Source: Sideroxydans sp. (GTDB lineage Bacteria; Pseudomonadota; Gammaproteobacteria; Burkholderiales; Gallionellaceae). Taken from it: a stretch of 64,000 nucleotides of DNA. Each line of letters opens with the position of its first letter. Position 1 is the first letter of the stretch. The translations under genes were made by a program, and so were the position numbers. The notes beneath the pieces are model-generated. The model made no database searches. It saw only the letters and a list, made by a program, of their open reading frames with translations, and was not told the origin of the DNA. The DNA lies in assembly GCA_016124455.1 (NCBI GenBank), contig WGNQ01000016.1, positions 107,818 to 171,817 of the forward strand. The letters are read 5' to 3'. This document shows, one piece after another, positions 53,806 through 63,871 of this stretch.

Positions 53806-56800
53806 CTATTCGACTTTCTTGTACAGCGTGGCGTAATACAGCACCGGAATCACCACCAGTGTCAGCAAGGTGGAGACGAGGATGCCGAAAATCAAGGCAA
53901 TGGCCAAGCCGTTGAAAATCGGGTCATCCAGGATGAAGAAGGCCCCCAGCATCGCCGCCAGCCCGGTCAGGATGATCGGTTTGGCGCGCGCGCTGGCCGC
54001 CCCGATCACCGCATGCTGCAGATCCACGCCATCGCGCAACTGCAGGTTGACGAAATCCACCAGCAGGATCGAATTGCGCACGATAATACCGGCCAGCGCG
54101 ATCATGCCGATCATCGAGGTGGCGGTAAATTGCGAACCAAGCAACGCATGCCCCGGCATCACGCCGATCACGGTCAACGGAATCGGCGCCATGATAATCA
54201 GCGGCGTGAGATAACTCCTGAACTGCGCCACCACCAACAGGTAGATCAACACCAGCCCCACGCCATAGGCAATGCCCATGTCGCGGAACGTTTCGTAGGT
54301 CACCTTCCACTCGCCGTCCCATTTCAGCGCGTAGCTGGCATAGGGATTGGAAGGCTGGCCGAAGAAATAGGTCTTGAGCGTGCCGCCTTCATCCAGTGGC
54401 ATCCCGCTGACCTTGCTGTTGATGTCGAACATGCCATACAACGGGCTGTCCAGCTTACCGGCCATGTCGCCCATCACATACACCACCGGCAGCAGATCCT
54501 TGTGATAGATCGGATAGTCGCGTTGCGTTGTCTCTATCCGCACCACTTCCGATAACGGCACCAGCACCCCGTCGCGGGCACGCACCTTGAGCTTGAGCAC
54601 ATCATCGATATTGCTGCGTTGCGCGACCGGCAACGCAAGACGCAACGGCGGTGCATATTTTGCAGTGGCATCGTGCAGCGAGGTAACATCCTCCCCGGAC
54701 AGCGCAACCTGCACCACATCGGCAATGTCGCGCGGCGACACGCCGAGCAGCGCGGCCTTGCTCTGCAACACATGCAACACCAGCTTGGGCGCCTTCTCGG
54801 TCACGCTGTCGTCGATGCCAACGATGTCCTGGGTCTTGGCAAACTGCTCGCGCACCTTGCCGGCCACCCGGCGCGCGCCTTCATAATCCGGGCCATAGAT
54901 CTCGGCCTCAATCGGCGACATGACCGGCGGTCCCGGCGGCACTTCGACGATTTTCACCTTCGCGCCCCATTTTTTGGCGATCGCCTCAATCGGCTCGCGC
55001 ACGCTGCCGGCAATTTCGTGGCTGGTGCGCGAACGATGGTGCTTGTCCAGCAGGTTGACCTGGAGATCACCCTGCTCCGGCTCGGCGCGCATGTAATACT
55101 GGCGCACCAGGCCATTGAAATTGATCGGCGCTGCCGTGCCGGCATAACCTTCGTAATCGGTAACTTCCGGCACCGTGGCGAGATAGCCCCCGATCTCGTG
55201 CAACACCGCCGCCGTCTTTTCCAGCGCAGTTCCGCTCGGCATGTCGACAATCACCTGAAATTCCGACTTGTTGTCGAACGGCAGCATCTTCAGCACCACC
55301 AGCTTGAATCCGGCCAGCGACACCGCCAGCAGCAACCCGGCCAGAATGCCCAGCCACAACTTGCGTCGCGCAGACTTGCCGTGTTCGCGATTGAGGAACG
55401 GTCCCAGACGGTCACGAAAGAAGCGGGTCAGCTTGGGATCCTGCTCGTCTGTGGCCGTGGCATGCTGCGCCGGAGACAGCTTGAGCGCCAGCCACGGCGT
55501 GATGATGAATGCCACCGCCAGCGAAATCAGCATACCCATGCTGGCATTGATCGGGATCGGGCTCATGTACGGTCCCATCAGCCCGCTGACAAAGGCCATC
55601 GGCAGCAGTGCGGCAATCACCGTAAAAGTGGCCAGTATGGTCGGCCCGCCGACCTCATCCACCGCCTCCGGAATAATTTCGGACAGCGGCTCATGCCGTG
55701 CCAGCTCCCGCCGGCGGTGAATGTTTTCAACCACCACGATGGCATCGTCAACCAGAATGCCGATGGAGAAAATCAGCGCAAACAGTGATACACGATTGAG
55801 CGTGAAGCCCCATGCCCACGAGGCAAACAGCGTCACCGCCAATGTAAGCATCACTGCGATGCCGACAATCGCCGCCTCGCGCCGCCCCAGCGCAAGCCAC
55901 ACCAGCAACACTACCGCAGCAGTCGCGAAGATCAGCTTGTGTATCAGCTTCATCGCCTTGTCGTTGGCGGTCTCACCGTAATTGCGCGTAGTGGTGACAT
56001 GCACATCGGAGGGAATCACGCTGCCTTTCAGGTCCTGAATCCGCTGCAACAGCTTGTCGGCGACCTGCACCGCATTTTCACCCGGCTTCTTGCTCACCTC
56101 GATGGTGACTGCAGAAAATTCGCCCCTGGCCTTGATGCCTTTGTCGGCTGCTGCCGCACCGGCTCCCAGCCAGACGTAGCTGGAAGGCTGGTCGGCTCCA
56201 TCCTGGATATCGGCGACATCGCGCAGGAATACCGGTTTGCGGTCTTCCACCCCCACCACCAGCTGCCCGACATCGCTTGCGTTATGCAGGAAGTCGCCGG
56301 TCTGCACCTGGATTTCGCGGTTGTTCTGCACCAGGCTGCCGACGTTCTGCGACACGTTTGCCGACTGCAATGCCCCACGCACATCCTGCACCGAGAGCTG
56401 GTGCGCATTCAGGCTCTCCGGATTGAGCAACACGCGCACCATGCGCTGCGTCGCGCCCACCGTGGTCACCTCGCGCGTGCCGTCGACACGCTTCAATTCG
56501 GTTTCGATGGCATGCGCCACTTGCGTCAGCGCCAGCCCGCTGCCGGCCACCTCGTCGCGCCACAGCGTGAACGACACGACCGGCACGTCATCGATGCCCT
56601 TGGCCTTGATGATTGGCGGCGCCACGCCCAGCGTGTTCGGCAACCAGTCGCCGTGCGAATGCAGTACGTCATAGAGTTTGACCAGCGACGGCACATGCGG
56701 CTCGCCCACCTTGAATTGCACCGTCAGCACGGCCATTCCCGGCTGCGACACCGAGTACACATGATCCACGCCGGAGATTTGCGACAGCACCTGCTCTGCC

Positions 56801-57006
56801 GGTGTCGCCACGGTACGCGCGACATCCCTGGCCGACGCACCCGGATAGGCAACCAGCACGTTGGCCATGGTCACGTTGATCTGGGGCTCTTCCTCGCGCG
56901 GCGTGACCAGTACGGCAAACACGGCCAACAGCACCGCAACCAACGCCAGCAGTGGCGTCATCTGCGAATGCAGGAAGGCTCTGGCGATACGTCCGGAAAT
57001 GCCCAT
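53806..57006 (-). CDS. RND-family efflux permease
   Basis: A 1066-residue, 12-helix RND transporter. After the first helix comes the periplasmic pore domain (ANVLVAYPGASARDV). Helix 4 reads FALIFSIGILVDDAIVVVENIHRR, with the paired Asp proton-relay residues of drug-type (HAE) pumps. The second half repeats the fold (ATSMIGMIALAGIIVRNSILLVDF). It is translationally coupled to the adaptor (TAATG). No outer-membrane channel is nearby, so it must use one encoded elsewhere. The substrate is unknown. Confidence 0.94.
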   Translation of the reverse strand: MGISGRIARAFLHSQMTPLLALVAVLLAVFAVLVTPREEEPQINVTMANVLVAYPGASARDVARTVATPAEQVLSQISGVDHVYSVSQPGMAVLTVQFKVGEPHVPSLVKLYDVLHSHGDWLPNTLGVAPPIIKAKGIDDVPVVSFTLWRDEVAGSGLALTQVAHAIETELKRVDGTREVTTVGATQRMVRVLLNPESLNAHQLSVQDVRGALQSANVSQNVGSLVQNNREIQVQTGDFLHNASDVGQLVVGVEDRKPVFLRDVADIQDGADQPSSYVWLGAGAAAADKGIKARGEFSAVTIEVSKKPGENAVQVADKLLQRIQDLKGSVIPSDVHVTTTRNYGETANDKAMKLIHKLIFATAAVVLLVWLALGRREAAIVGIAVMLTLAVTLFASWAWGFTLNRVSLFALIFSIGILVDDAIVVVENIHRRRELARHEPLSEIIPEAVDEVGGPTILATFTVIAALLPMAFVSGLMGPYMSPIPINASMGMLISLAVAFIITPWLALKLSPAQHATATDEQDPKLTRFFRDRLGPFLNREHGKSARRKLWLGILAGLLLAVSLAGFKLVVLKMLPFDNKSEFQVIVDMPSGTALEKTAAVLHEIGGYLATVPEVTDYEGYAGTAAPINFNGLVRQYYMRAEPEQGDLQVNLLDKHHRSRTSHEIAGSVREPIEAIAKKWGAKVKIVEVPPGPPVMSPIEAEIYGPDYEGARRVAGKVREQFAKTQDIVGIDDSVTEKAPKLVLHVLQSKAALLGVSPRDIADVVQVALSGEDVTSLHDATAKYAPPLRLALPVAQRSNIDDVLKLKVRARDGVLVPLSEVVRIETTQRDYPIYHKDLLPVVYVMGDMAGKLDSPLYGMFDINSKVSGMPLDEGGTLKTYFFGQPSNPYASYALKWDGEWKVTYETFRDMGIAYGVGLVLIYLLVVAQFRSYLTPLIIMAPIPLTVIGVMPGHALLGSQFTATSMIGMIALAGIIVRNSILLVDFVNLQLRDGVDLQHAVIGAASARAKPIILTGLAAMLGAFFILDDPIFNGLAIALIFGILVSTLLTLVVIPVLYYATLYKKVE

Positions 57007-58040
57007 TATTGCTCTTGCCGTGACAGCGCCATGCCGGCCTTGACCGCATCCTGTGCCACCTGCTCACCCGGGTTCAAACCGGACAGCACTTCGATCTCGC
57101 CCTGGCCGAACGTTTCACCCAGACGCACCTGGCGCAAACGGATGGCGCCCTTCGCACCCACCACATACACGCCCACCACCTCGCTGCGTCGCACTACGGC
57201 GCTGGCCGGCACCAGCAGCTTGTTTGCCTTGCCCACCGTGAAGTGCGCACGCACGAACATGCCCGGATAGACACCCGGCTCATTCGCCGGCAGATAGACA
57301 CGAACCTGGGTAGTGTGGGTACGCGGATCGGCAACCGGCTGCACGGTGACCGATGCCGCCTGTACCCAGCGATCAAGTGAGGGGATTTCCACGGCGACTT
57401 CGGGGCGGGCGCCGATATCGGCCAGCTTGTATTGCGGAATGTTTACCACGACGCGCATCTGGGATGGGTCGAAACCGGTCATCAATGGCTTGCCCGGGGT
57501 AACCATCTCACCCAACTCGATATGACGCGCTGCCACCACGCCGCCGAATGGCGCGACTACCGAAGCATAGCCCTTGATCAGCGCCGACTGCCCTGCGCCT
57601 GCTTCGCTTGCCGCAGCCTGCGCCAGTGCGATCTTGTATTCAGCCTGCGCCTTGTCCAGCCCGGCCTGGCTGATGAATTTCTGCGCATACAGCTGGCGTG
57701 CGCGCTCGTAATTGGCCTTGGCGTTCTGCATCGCAGCCTGTGTCTGCATTACTTGCGCCTGGCTGCCGGCCATCGCCTGCGCGGCCTCGCGCTCGTCGAT
57801 GCGCACGATGACCTGGCCTTTCCTTACCGTATCACCGACATCGAACAGCACCTCTTTCACGCGTCCGGCGATCTGCGCCGACACGGTGGACTGGCGCGTT
57901 GCCTCGACCACACCTTCGGCGCTATAGGTTTGCGCCACTTCGCGGTACTGCACCGGCTCGGTGGCCAACGGCTCAGCAGCAACGGCCACCGGTACGTAAA
58001 CCGTCAGCCAAGCCAGCAGAAATGCATTCCTAGTCTTCAT
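57006..58040 (-). CDS. RND efflux periplasmic adaptor (membrane fusion protein)
   Basis: A 344-residue adaptor with a signal peptide ending PVAVAAEP. The biotinyl-lipoyl halves flank a hairpin coiled coil (about 90-150; DVGDTVRKGQVIVRID, then VVAPFGGVVAARHIELG). The beta-barrel and membrane-proximal domains follow. It bridges the RND pump and an outer-membrane channel. The ATG at 58040 has GGGTGA six bases upstream; an ATG at 58046 is possible. Confidence 0.93.
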   Translation of the reverse strand: MKTRNAFLLAWLTVYVPVAVAAEPLATEPVQYREVAQTYSAEGVVEATRQSTVSAQIAGRVKEVLFDVGDTVRKGQVIVRIDEREAAQAMAGSQAQVMQTQAAMQNAKANYERARQLYAQKFISQAGLDKAQAEYKIALAQAAASEAGAGQSALIKGYASVVAPFGGVVAARHIELGEMVTPGKPLMTGFDPSQMRVVVNIPQYKLADIGARPEVAVEIPSLDRWVQAASVTVQPVADPRTHTTQVRVYLPANEPGVYPGMFVRAHFTVGKANKLLVPASAVVRRSEVVGVYVVGAKGAIRLRQVRLGETFGQGEIEVLSGLNPGEQVAQDAVKAGMALSRQEQ

Positions 58041-58068
58041 GCCCATTCACCCAACCCCAAAGCAATGT

Positions 58069-58106
58069 ATGAATATTAGTATATTCTAATATTCATGAAG
58101 TGGCAA
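58069..58106 (-). promoter_or_regulatory. Promoter and palindromic operator of the RND efflux genes
   Basis: A perfect 11-bp inverted repeat ATGAATATTAG/CTAATATTCAT (58069-58079 and 58086-58096, 6-bp spacer) overlaps a promoter on the minus strand. The -35 is TTGCCA (58101-58106), the spacer 17 bases and the -10 TATACT (58078-58083). A dimeric repressor bound here would cover the -10 box. It lies between the ArsR-family gene and the adaptor gene. Confidence 0.75.
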
Positions 58107-58112
58107 CTTTAT

Positions 58113-58472
58113 TCATATAGAGCAAAATACGTCCCGCATCATGCCCACCAGCTTGAGTATGCGCAAATCGCCGATACGATAGTACACCCGGTTTGCGTCC
58201 TTGCGCGTGACCAGCACGTCCTTGTCGCGCAGGATAGCCAGGTGCTGTGAAATATTGCTCTGCGAGGTGCCGACCATTTCCACGATGTCCTGCACGCTCA
58301 ATTCCCCGTCCGCCAGTACGCACAGAATCTTCAGCCGCAACGGATGCGCAATGGACTTCATCGCCAGCGCCGCCTGCAATATGTCCTCTTCCTTGTCGAT
58401 CAATTTGTTTACCATGCCAGGATCATCCTCATTACGCTGCATCGGCAGCTCAAATTCGTCTAAAATACACAT
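58113..58472 (-). CDS. ArsR-family repressor, SqrR/BigR-like persulfide sensor candidate
   Basis: A 119-residue winged-helix protein; the recognition helix is SQSNISQHLAIL. It lacks the CVC metal-binding motif of ArsR. Cys51 (LKILCVLADGE) and Cys117 (DVFCSI) are 66 residues apart, the same spacing as C41/C107 of SqrR and C42/C108 of BigR, which form a polysulfide crosslink. It probably represses the downstream adaptor-RND genes through the palindrome at 58069-58096. The start at 58472 is tentative; Met codons at 58442 and 58415 would remove only the variable N-terminus. Confidence 0.85.
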   Translation of the reverse strand: MCILDEFELPMQRNEDDPGMVNKLIDKEEDILQAALAMKSIAHPLRLKILCVLADGELSVQDIVEMVGTSQSNISQHLAILRDKDVLVTRKDANRVYYRIGDLRILKLVGMMRDVFCSI

Positions 58473-58516
58473 GCTCGAGAGATTAGCACCTGCTTATATT
58501 TTGATACAACCACCTT

Positions 58517-60043
58517 ATGAAAACCACACCTGTTCTGCTGCTCATTCTTGATGGCTTCGGCTACCGCGAGGATCCCGACAATAATGCCATCGCGCAAGCC
58601 CGCAAACCAAACTGGGACGAGCTCTGGCATGACTATCCGCACACCCTGATCCATACCTCCGGATTATCGGTCGGGCTGCCAAATGAACAGATGGGCAACT
58701 CCGAGGTCGGCCATCTCAATATTGGCGCCGGGCGCATTGTCTATCAGGAACTGACCCGCATCGACCTGTCCATCCAGGACGGCAGCTTCTACACCAACCC
58801 GGCGCTAGTGCACGCGGTAGAACAGGCCAAACTGCACGGAACGGCGCTGCACATTCTGGGACTGCTCTCGCCCGGCGGCGTACACAGCCAGGAAAGCCAC
58901 ATCCACGCCATGCTCGAACTGGCCGCGCGCAACGGACTGCAAAAAGTCTACATCCACGCCTTTCTCGACGGGCGCGACACGCCACCGCGCAGCGCGGAAC
59001 AATCCCTGCAGCAGATGCAGGATAAATGTGCGGCGCTCGGCGTCGGCCGCATTGCTTCCATTGTCGGCCGCTACTACGCGATGGACCGCGACAACCGCTG
59101 GGAACGGGTACAGACCGCCTACGATCTGATCACCCAGGGCAAGGCGCCATTCCATGCCGAGACCGCCACGGCCGGGTTGCAACTGGCCTATGCACGCGGC
59201 GAAAACGATGAGTTTGTCCAGGCCACCGTTATCGGCGAAGCCGTGACCATGCAGGACAATGATGCCATCGTCTTCATGAATTTCCGTGCCGACCGCGCGC
59301 GGCAACTGACGCGCGCCCTGACCGATGGCGAATTTGACGGTTTTATCCGCGAGCACCGCCCCCAGTTGGCCGACTTCGTCACACTGAGCAGCTACGGCGA
59401 GGACTTCCACCTGCCGACGGCATTCGCCCCATCCTCGATACACAACGGTTTCGGCGAATACCTGTCCGGTCTCGGCCTGAAGCAGCTGCGCATCGCCGAA
59501 ACGGAAAAATATGCGCACGTCACCTATTTTTTCAATGGCGGCCGCGAGCAGCCCTACCCCGGCGAAGACCGCATTCTGGTCCCCTCACCCAAGGTGGCAA
59601 CCTATGATCTGAAGCCGGAAATGAGCGCGTTCGAGGTTTCCGACAAGCTCGAAGCTGCGATCCGCAGCGGACAATACCAGGCCATCATCTGCAATTACGC
59701 CAACGGTGACATGGTGGGACACAGCGGCAACATGGATGCCGCTGTGCAAGCCGTCGAAGCGCTGGATACCAGTATCGGACGCGTAGTCAGCGCCATGCGG
59801 GAATGCGGCGGCGAAGTATTGATTACCGCCGACCATGGCAATGCCGAGCAGATGCTCGACCGCAGCACGCAGCAACCGCATACCGCGCACACCCTCAACC
59901 CGGTACCCTTTCTGTATATCGGCCGCAAGGCGCGCATGGTCGAAGACGGCACCCTGTGCGATGTCGCACCGACCCTGCTTGCCATGATGGGCCTGCCTCA
60001 GCCGCCGGAAATGACGGGCAAGCCACTTATCGAGCTGCAGTGA
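58517..60043 (+). CDS. gpmI: 2,3-bisphosphoglycerate-independent phosphoglycerate mutase
   Basis: A 508-residue manganese-dependent enzyme of glycolysis and gluconeogenesis interconverting 3- and 2-phosphoglycerate. [11 protein letters not shown], the phospho-serine motif [14 protein letters not shown] and [10 protein letters not shown] identify it. It is divergent from the ArsR-family gene with a 44-bp gap. Its stop overlaps the envC-like GTG. Confidence 0.97.
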   Translation: MKTTPVLLLILDGFGYREDPDNNAIAQARKPNWDELWHDYPHTLIHTSGLSVGLPNEQMGNSEVGHLNIGAGRIVYQELTRIDLSIQDGSFYTNPALVHAVEQAKLHGTALHILGLLSPGGVHSQESHIHAMLELAARNGLQKVYIHAFLDGRDTPPRSAEQSLQQMQDKCAALGVGRIASIVGRYYAMDRDNRWERVQTAYDLITQGKAPFHAETATAGLQLAYARGENDEFVQATVIGEAVTMQDNDAIVFMNFRADRARQLTRALTDGEFDGFIREHRPQLADFVTLSSYGEDFHLPTAFAPSSIHNGFGEYLSGLGLKQLRIAETEKYAHVTYFFNGGREQPYPGEDRILVPSPKVATYDLKPEMSAFEVSDKLEAAIRSGQYQAIICNYANGDMVGHSGNMDAAVQAVEALDTSIGRVVSAMRECGGEVLITADHGNAEQMLDRSTQQPHTAHTLNPVPFLYIGRKARMVEDGTLCDVAPTLLAMMGLPQPPEMTGKPLIELQ

Positions 60044-61212
60044 AGCGGATTGTTCGCCTCGTATTGCTGAGTCTGTGCCTCGCGGCAGCAAGTGGTGCCG
60101 CGCATGCCTCGCAACAGGAAGAACTGGACAATCTGCGCAAGCGCATTGGCGCCCTGCAGCAGGAACTGGAAAAAACCAGCGAATCGAAGTCCGAGGCGGC
60201 CGATGCGCTACGCGAATCGGAACGCGCAATCAGCGAAAGCAACCGCAAACTCAACAATCTGTCCCAGCAACAGCACCAGGCAACGCGCACGCTGGAGCAG
60301 ATGCAGCAGAAATCCGCCCTTCTGGAAAAAGACGTGCAGAGCCAGCAGGCACTGCTCGGCGAATTGCTCTACCAGCAGTATCTGGGCGGCCGCCAGGAAT
60401 ACCTCAAGCTGCTGCTCAACAACCACGACCCCAACCAGACCGCACGCGAGTTGCAGTACTACGAGTACATCGCCCGTGGCCGCGCAGCCTGGCTCAACAC
60501 CTTGCGCGCCAATCTGGCGCAGATCAACAGCCTGACCGACCAGACCAAGCAGAAAAGCGAGGAAATCGCTGCACTGCAGAACGAGGAACAGGTCCAGAAG
60601 AAACATCTGGAAGACGACAAACGCGCACACCGGCAAGTGCTGAACAAGATTGCCACACAGCTCAAACAGCAACGCCGCGAGATGGATCGCCTGCAACGCA
60701 ACGAAAACCGCCTGTCTCAACTGGTGGAAAAACTTTCCCGCATCCTGGCCCAGCCCCAGGGTTCCGGGGTGTTCAGCAACAGCAAACTGCCGGATGACCG
60801 TTTCGACGGCAAGCCATTCGCATCGCTCAAGGGCAAGCTGACGCTGCCGGTCAGGGGCGAGGTTACCAACCGCTTCGGCACCCCCCATCCCGACAGCCGC
60901 GTACTGTGGAAAGGCCTGTTCCTGCGTGCCGCCAGTGGCCAGGCGGTCAAGGCTGTGGCGGCCGGACGAGTGGTTTTTGCCGACTGGCTGCGCGGTTTCG
61001 GGAACTTATTGATCATTGATCATGGCAAAGGCTACATGAGTCTGTACGGCAACAATGAAACGCTGTACAAACAGGTTGGCGACACCCTGCGTGGCGGCGA
61101 CACCGTGGCGGCCGTTGGCAACAGCGGCGGAAACGAAAATTCCGGTTTATACTTCGAGCTGCGCTATGAGGGTAAACCTCTGGATCCGATGCAATGGGTC
61201 GCGGCGAAATAA
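60040..61212 (+). CDS. envC: EnvC-like murein hydrolase activator (degenerate M23/LytM)
   Basis: A 390-residue periplasmic protein with signal [13 protein letters not shown] long coiled coil (about 28-255) precedes a C-terminal LytM domain (about 275-390). The catalytic His and Asp of active M23 peptidases are missing: the HxxxD position reads WKGLFLRA and the HxH position reads LYGNN. This fits EnvC-type activators of amidases rather than an active peptidase. The GTG at 60040 overlaps the gpmI TGA. Confidence 0.92.
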   Translation: MKRIVRLVLLSLCLAAASGAAHASQQEELDNLRKRIGALQQELEKTSESKSEAADALRESERAISESNRKLNNLSQQQHQATRTLEQMQQKSALLEKDVQSQQALLGELLYQQYLGGRQEYLKLLLNNHDPNQTARELQYYEYIARGRAAWLNTLRANLAQINSLTDQTKQKSEEIAALQNEEQVQKKHLEDDKRAHRQVLNKIATQLKQQRREMDRLQRNENRLSQLVEKLSRILAQPQGSGVFSNSKLPDDRFDGKPFASLKGKLTLPVRGEVTNRFGTPHPDSRVLWKGLFLRAASGQAVKAVAAGRVVFADWLRGFGNLLIIDHGKGYMSLYGNNETLYKQVGDTLRGGDTVAAVGNSGGNENSGLYFELRYEGKPLDPMQWVAAK

Positions 61213-61227
61213 TGATTAAGGACAAAT

Positions 61228-62619
61228 ATGCGCAGTCGATTTGAGAAGTTCGGGTTGGTTGGTCTGGGTCTGGTCGCCGGCGTGCTGTTAAGCCTGCAAT
61301 TCTCCGCGATGGCCGAGAAGGAAGCCCCCTCGCCGTTGCCACTTGAAGAGTTGCGCGCCTTCTCGGATGTGTTCGGACGCATCAAGAGCGACTATGTCGA
61401 ACCCGTTACCGACAAACAGCTGATCACCTCGGCCATCAATGGCATGCTGAGCGGCCTCGATCCTCACTCCGCCTACCTCGATGCCGAGGCCTTCAAGGAA
61501 TTGCAGGTCGGCACGCAGGGAGAGTTTGGCGGACTCGGCATTGAAGTTGGCATGGAAGACGGCCTGGTCAAGGTGATCTCGCCGATCGAGGACACCCCGG
61601 CCTTTCACGCCGGGCTGAAGACCGGCGACCTGATCATCAAGCTCGACGACACGCTGGTCAAGGGCATGACCCTGAACGACGCGGTCGGCCGCATGCGTGG
61701 CAAACCCGGCAGCAAGATCGTCCTTACCGTACTGCGCAAGAACGAAACCAAGCCGCTGCTGTTTACCCTGACGCGCGCCGTCATCAAGGTCAAGAGCGTC
61801 AAATACAAGCTGGTCGAGCCTGGCTACGGCTATGTGCGCATTACCCAGTTCCAGGAACACACCGGAGAAAACCTTGCCGCTGCACTGAAAGAGCTGTTCA
61901 AGGAAAACAAGGGCGAGATGCATGGGCTGGTTCTTGATCTGCGCAACGACCCGGGCGGACTGCTTACCGGTGCAGTTGCGGTATCCGCCGCCTTCCTGCC
62001 CAAGGACTCGCTGGTGGTATATACCGACGGCCGTACCGCCGATTCAAAAATGCGGCTGACCGCCACCCCGGACAATTACCTGCGCGGCAGCAAGCATGAT
62101 TACCTGAAGGGCCTGCCCGCCGCCATCAAGAACATACCCATGGTGGTGCTGGTCAACGGCGGCTCCGCCTCGGCCTCCGAGATCGTGTCCGGTGCACTGC
62201 AGGATCACAAGCGTGCCGTCATCATGGGCACCCAGACCTTCGGCAAGGCATCGGTGCAGACCATCCTGCCGCTGGGCAACAACACTGCGATCAAGCTGAC
62301 CACGGCCCGCTATTACACGCCGAATGGCCGCTCCATCCAGGTTAAGGGTATTACCCCGGACATCCTCGTGGCAGACCCGGCGACTGCCGGGCAGGATAAT
62401 GTGTTCCGCCTGCGCGAAGCTGACCTGGAACACCACCTGACCAACGACCGCCAGCCTGAAACCAAGGGCGAAGCCAAGCCTGCCCAGCCCAAGGGCCCGA
62501 CTCTGCAGGAAGAGCAAGACGGCAAGCCGGTGATAACCGAATTTGGCGCAAAAAATGACTACCAGTTGAACCAGGCATTGAACCTGCTGAAAGGTATGAG
62601 CATACTGCAAGGGAAATAA
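61228..62619 (+). CDS. ctpA: Carboxy-terminal processing protease CtpA (S41A)
   Basis: A 463-residue exported serine protease. A signal/anchor helix (about 8-28), PDZ domain (about 95-180; GGLGIEVGMEDG) and S41 catalytic domain follow. The nucleophile Ser is in GGSASASEIVSGAL and the Lys in QTFGKASVQ. It trims C-termini of periplasmic proteins and hydrolases, fitting its place after the EnvC-like gene. Confidence 0.95.
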   Translation: MRSRFEKFGLVGLGLVAGVLLSLQFSAMAEKEAPSPLPLEELRAFSDVFGRIKSDYVEPVTDKQLITSAINGMLSGLDPHSAYLDAEAFKELQVGTQGEFGGLGIEVGMEDGLVKVISPIEDTPAFHAGLKTGDLIIKLDDTLVKGMTLNDAVGRMRGKPGSKIVLTVLRKNETKPLLFTLTRAVIKVKSVKYKLVEPGYGYVRITQFQEHTGENLAAALKELFKENKGEMHGLVLDLRNDPGGLLTGAVAVSAAFLPKDSLVVYTDGRTADSKMRLTATPDNYLRGSKHDYLKGLPAAIKNIPMVVLVNGGSASASEIVSGALQDHKRAVIMGTQTFGKASVQTILPLGNNTAIKLTTARYYTPNGRSIQVKGITPDILVADPATAGQDNVFRLREADLEHHLTNDRQPETKGEAKPAQPKGPTLQEEQDGKPVITEFGAKNDYQLNQALNLLKGMSILQGK

Positions 62620-62622
62620 CCC

Positions 62623-63030
62623 ATGCCCGACACGCCACCCGAAACCGACAAACAGCGCGAGCTTTTCTTCTCCAGCGACCCGCCCGGGCAAACCGAGCGG
62701 GCCTATGAGCTGCTCCGCGGCCTGGAAGGCCTCAAAGTGGAACGGGGCAATCACCCGGATTCCCTGCTGGTCAGTTACAGCCTGACCGACTATTCGCTCG
62801 ATGGCCTGGAGCAGGCGTTACTGAAGGAAGGCTTCCATTTCGACGATGGCGTACTGCAGCAAATCAGCAAGAAACTCATTCACTATTGCGAGGATGTGCA
62901 GTACCACAACCTCAACACGCCCGAACGCAAAACCAAGAGCCGCGAACGCGAGATATTTGTCCGGGTATATGACCATCACCCGCATGGCGACCATGACGAC
63001 ACGCCAGAAGAATTGCGCGAAAACAAATAA
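62623..63030 (+). CDS. Uncharacterised protein with His/Asp-rich tail
   Basis: A 135-residue soluble protein 3 bp after ctpA. Residues 25-75 (YELLRGLEGLKVERG, then LLVSYSLTDYSLDGLEQALLKEG) look like a ferredoxin-type alpha/beta fold as in metal-binding HMA domains, but without the CxxC pair. The tail reads VRVYDHHPHGDHDD and could bind metal. Gene order ctpA-x-moeB suggests linkage, but function is unknown. Confidence 0.78.
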   Translation: MPDTPPETDKQRELFFSSDPPGQTERAYELLRGLEGLKVERGNHPDSLLVSYSLTDYSLDGLEQALLKEGFHFDDGVLQQISKKLIHYCEDVQYHNLNTPERKTKSREREIFVRVYDHHPHGDHDDTPEELRENK

Positions 63031-63045
63031 GCATTATTGCTGCGC

Positions 63046-63795
63046 ATGAATGACCAACAGCTGCTGCGCTATAGTCGGCACATTCTGCTGCCGGAAATCG
63101 GCATCGAAGGCCAGGACAGACTGCTCGCTTCACACGCACTGATTGTCGGCGCCGGAGGCCTGGGTTCTCCTGCAGCCATGTATCTGGCTGCCAGCGGTGT
63201 CGGCACGCTGACCCTGTGCGACGGCGACAGTGTCGACCTCACCAACCTGCAGCGCCAGATCGCACACCGCACGTCGGCGATCGGCGAACCCAAGGTACGT
63301 TCCGCGCAACACACACTGGCCGATCTCAACCCGGAAATCAGGATCGTTGCCGTAGCCGAACGCGCCGACGAGGCACTGCTATCCGAACTGGTCGCACAGA
63401 CGGATGTGGTACTCGATTGCAGCGATAACTTCGCCACGCGCTACGCGCTCAACCGCGCCTGCCTGCGGCACCGGAAACCGCTGGTATCCGGTGCCGCCAC
63501 CCGCTTCGATGGACAGGTGACGGTATTTGATGCGCGCCATGCCGACAGCCCGTGTTACAGCTGCCTCTACCCGGAACACGGCGAATCCGAAGAAACGCGG
63601 TGCGCCGTGATGGGCGTTTTCGCGCCACTGGTCGGCATGATCGGCTCGCTGCAGGCAGCCGAAGCGCTGAAGTTGTTGCTGGGAGCCGGCGAATCCCTGC
63701 GCGGAAAACTGCTCCTCATGGATGCGCTGCACATGGGGGTACGCACTGTCAAACTGGCCAGAGATGCGGCCTGTCCCGCCTGCGGCAGGACCTGA
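63046..63795 (+). CDS. moeB: MoeB/ThiF adenylyltransferase (E1-like)
   Basis: A 249-residue enzyme activating the C-terminal Gly of MoaD or ThiS with ATP. RYSRHILLPEIG, VGAGGLGSPA, NLQRQIAHRT and DCSDNFATRY are the E1 signatures, and zinc cysteines stand in CYSCL and CPACG. No rhodanese domain is fused. MoeB versus ThiF cannot be told apart here. The ATG at 63046 starts the conserved region; a TTG nine bases earlier is in frame. Confidence 0.92.
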   Translation: MNDQQLLRYSRHILLPEIGIEGQDRLLASHALIVGAGGLGSPAAMYLAASGVGTLTLCDGDSVDLTNLQRQIAHRTSAIGEPKVRSAQHTLADLNPEIRIVAVAERADEALLSELVAQTDVVLDCSDNFATRYALNRACLRHRKPLVSGAATRFDGQVTVFDARHADSPCYSCLYPEHGESEETRCAVMGVFAPLVGMIGSLQAAEALKLLLGAGESLRGKLLLMDALHMGVRTVKLARDAACPACGRT

Positions 63796-63830
63796 GACAA
63801 ATCCGAAGACACACAGACACTGCGCACAAA

Positions 63831-63865
63831 ACAACAAAGCCCTCACGAGGAGGGCTTTGTTGTTT
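63831..63865. terminator. Bidirectional terminator between moeB and the rRNA operon
   Basis: The stem ACAAAGCCCTC (63834-63844) pairs with GAGGGCTTTGT (63850-63860) around a 5-base loop, with T-rich tracts on both strands. It can end moeB transcription on the plus strand and the rRNA operon on the minus strand. Confidence 0.85.
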
Positions 63866-63871
63866 ATAAGG

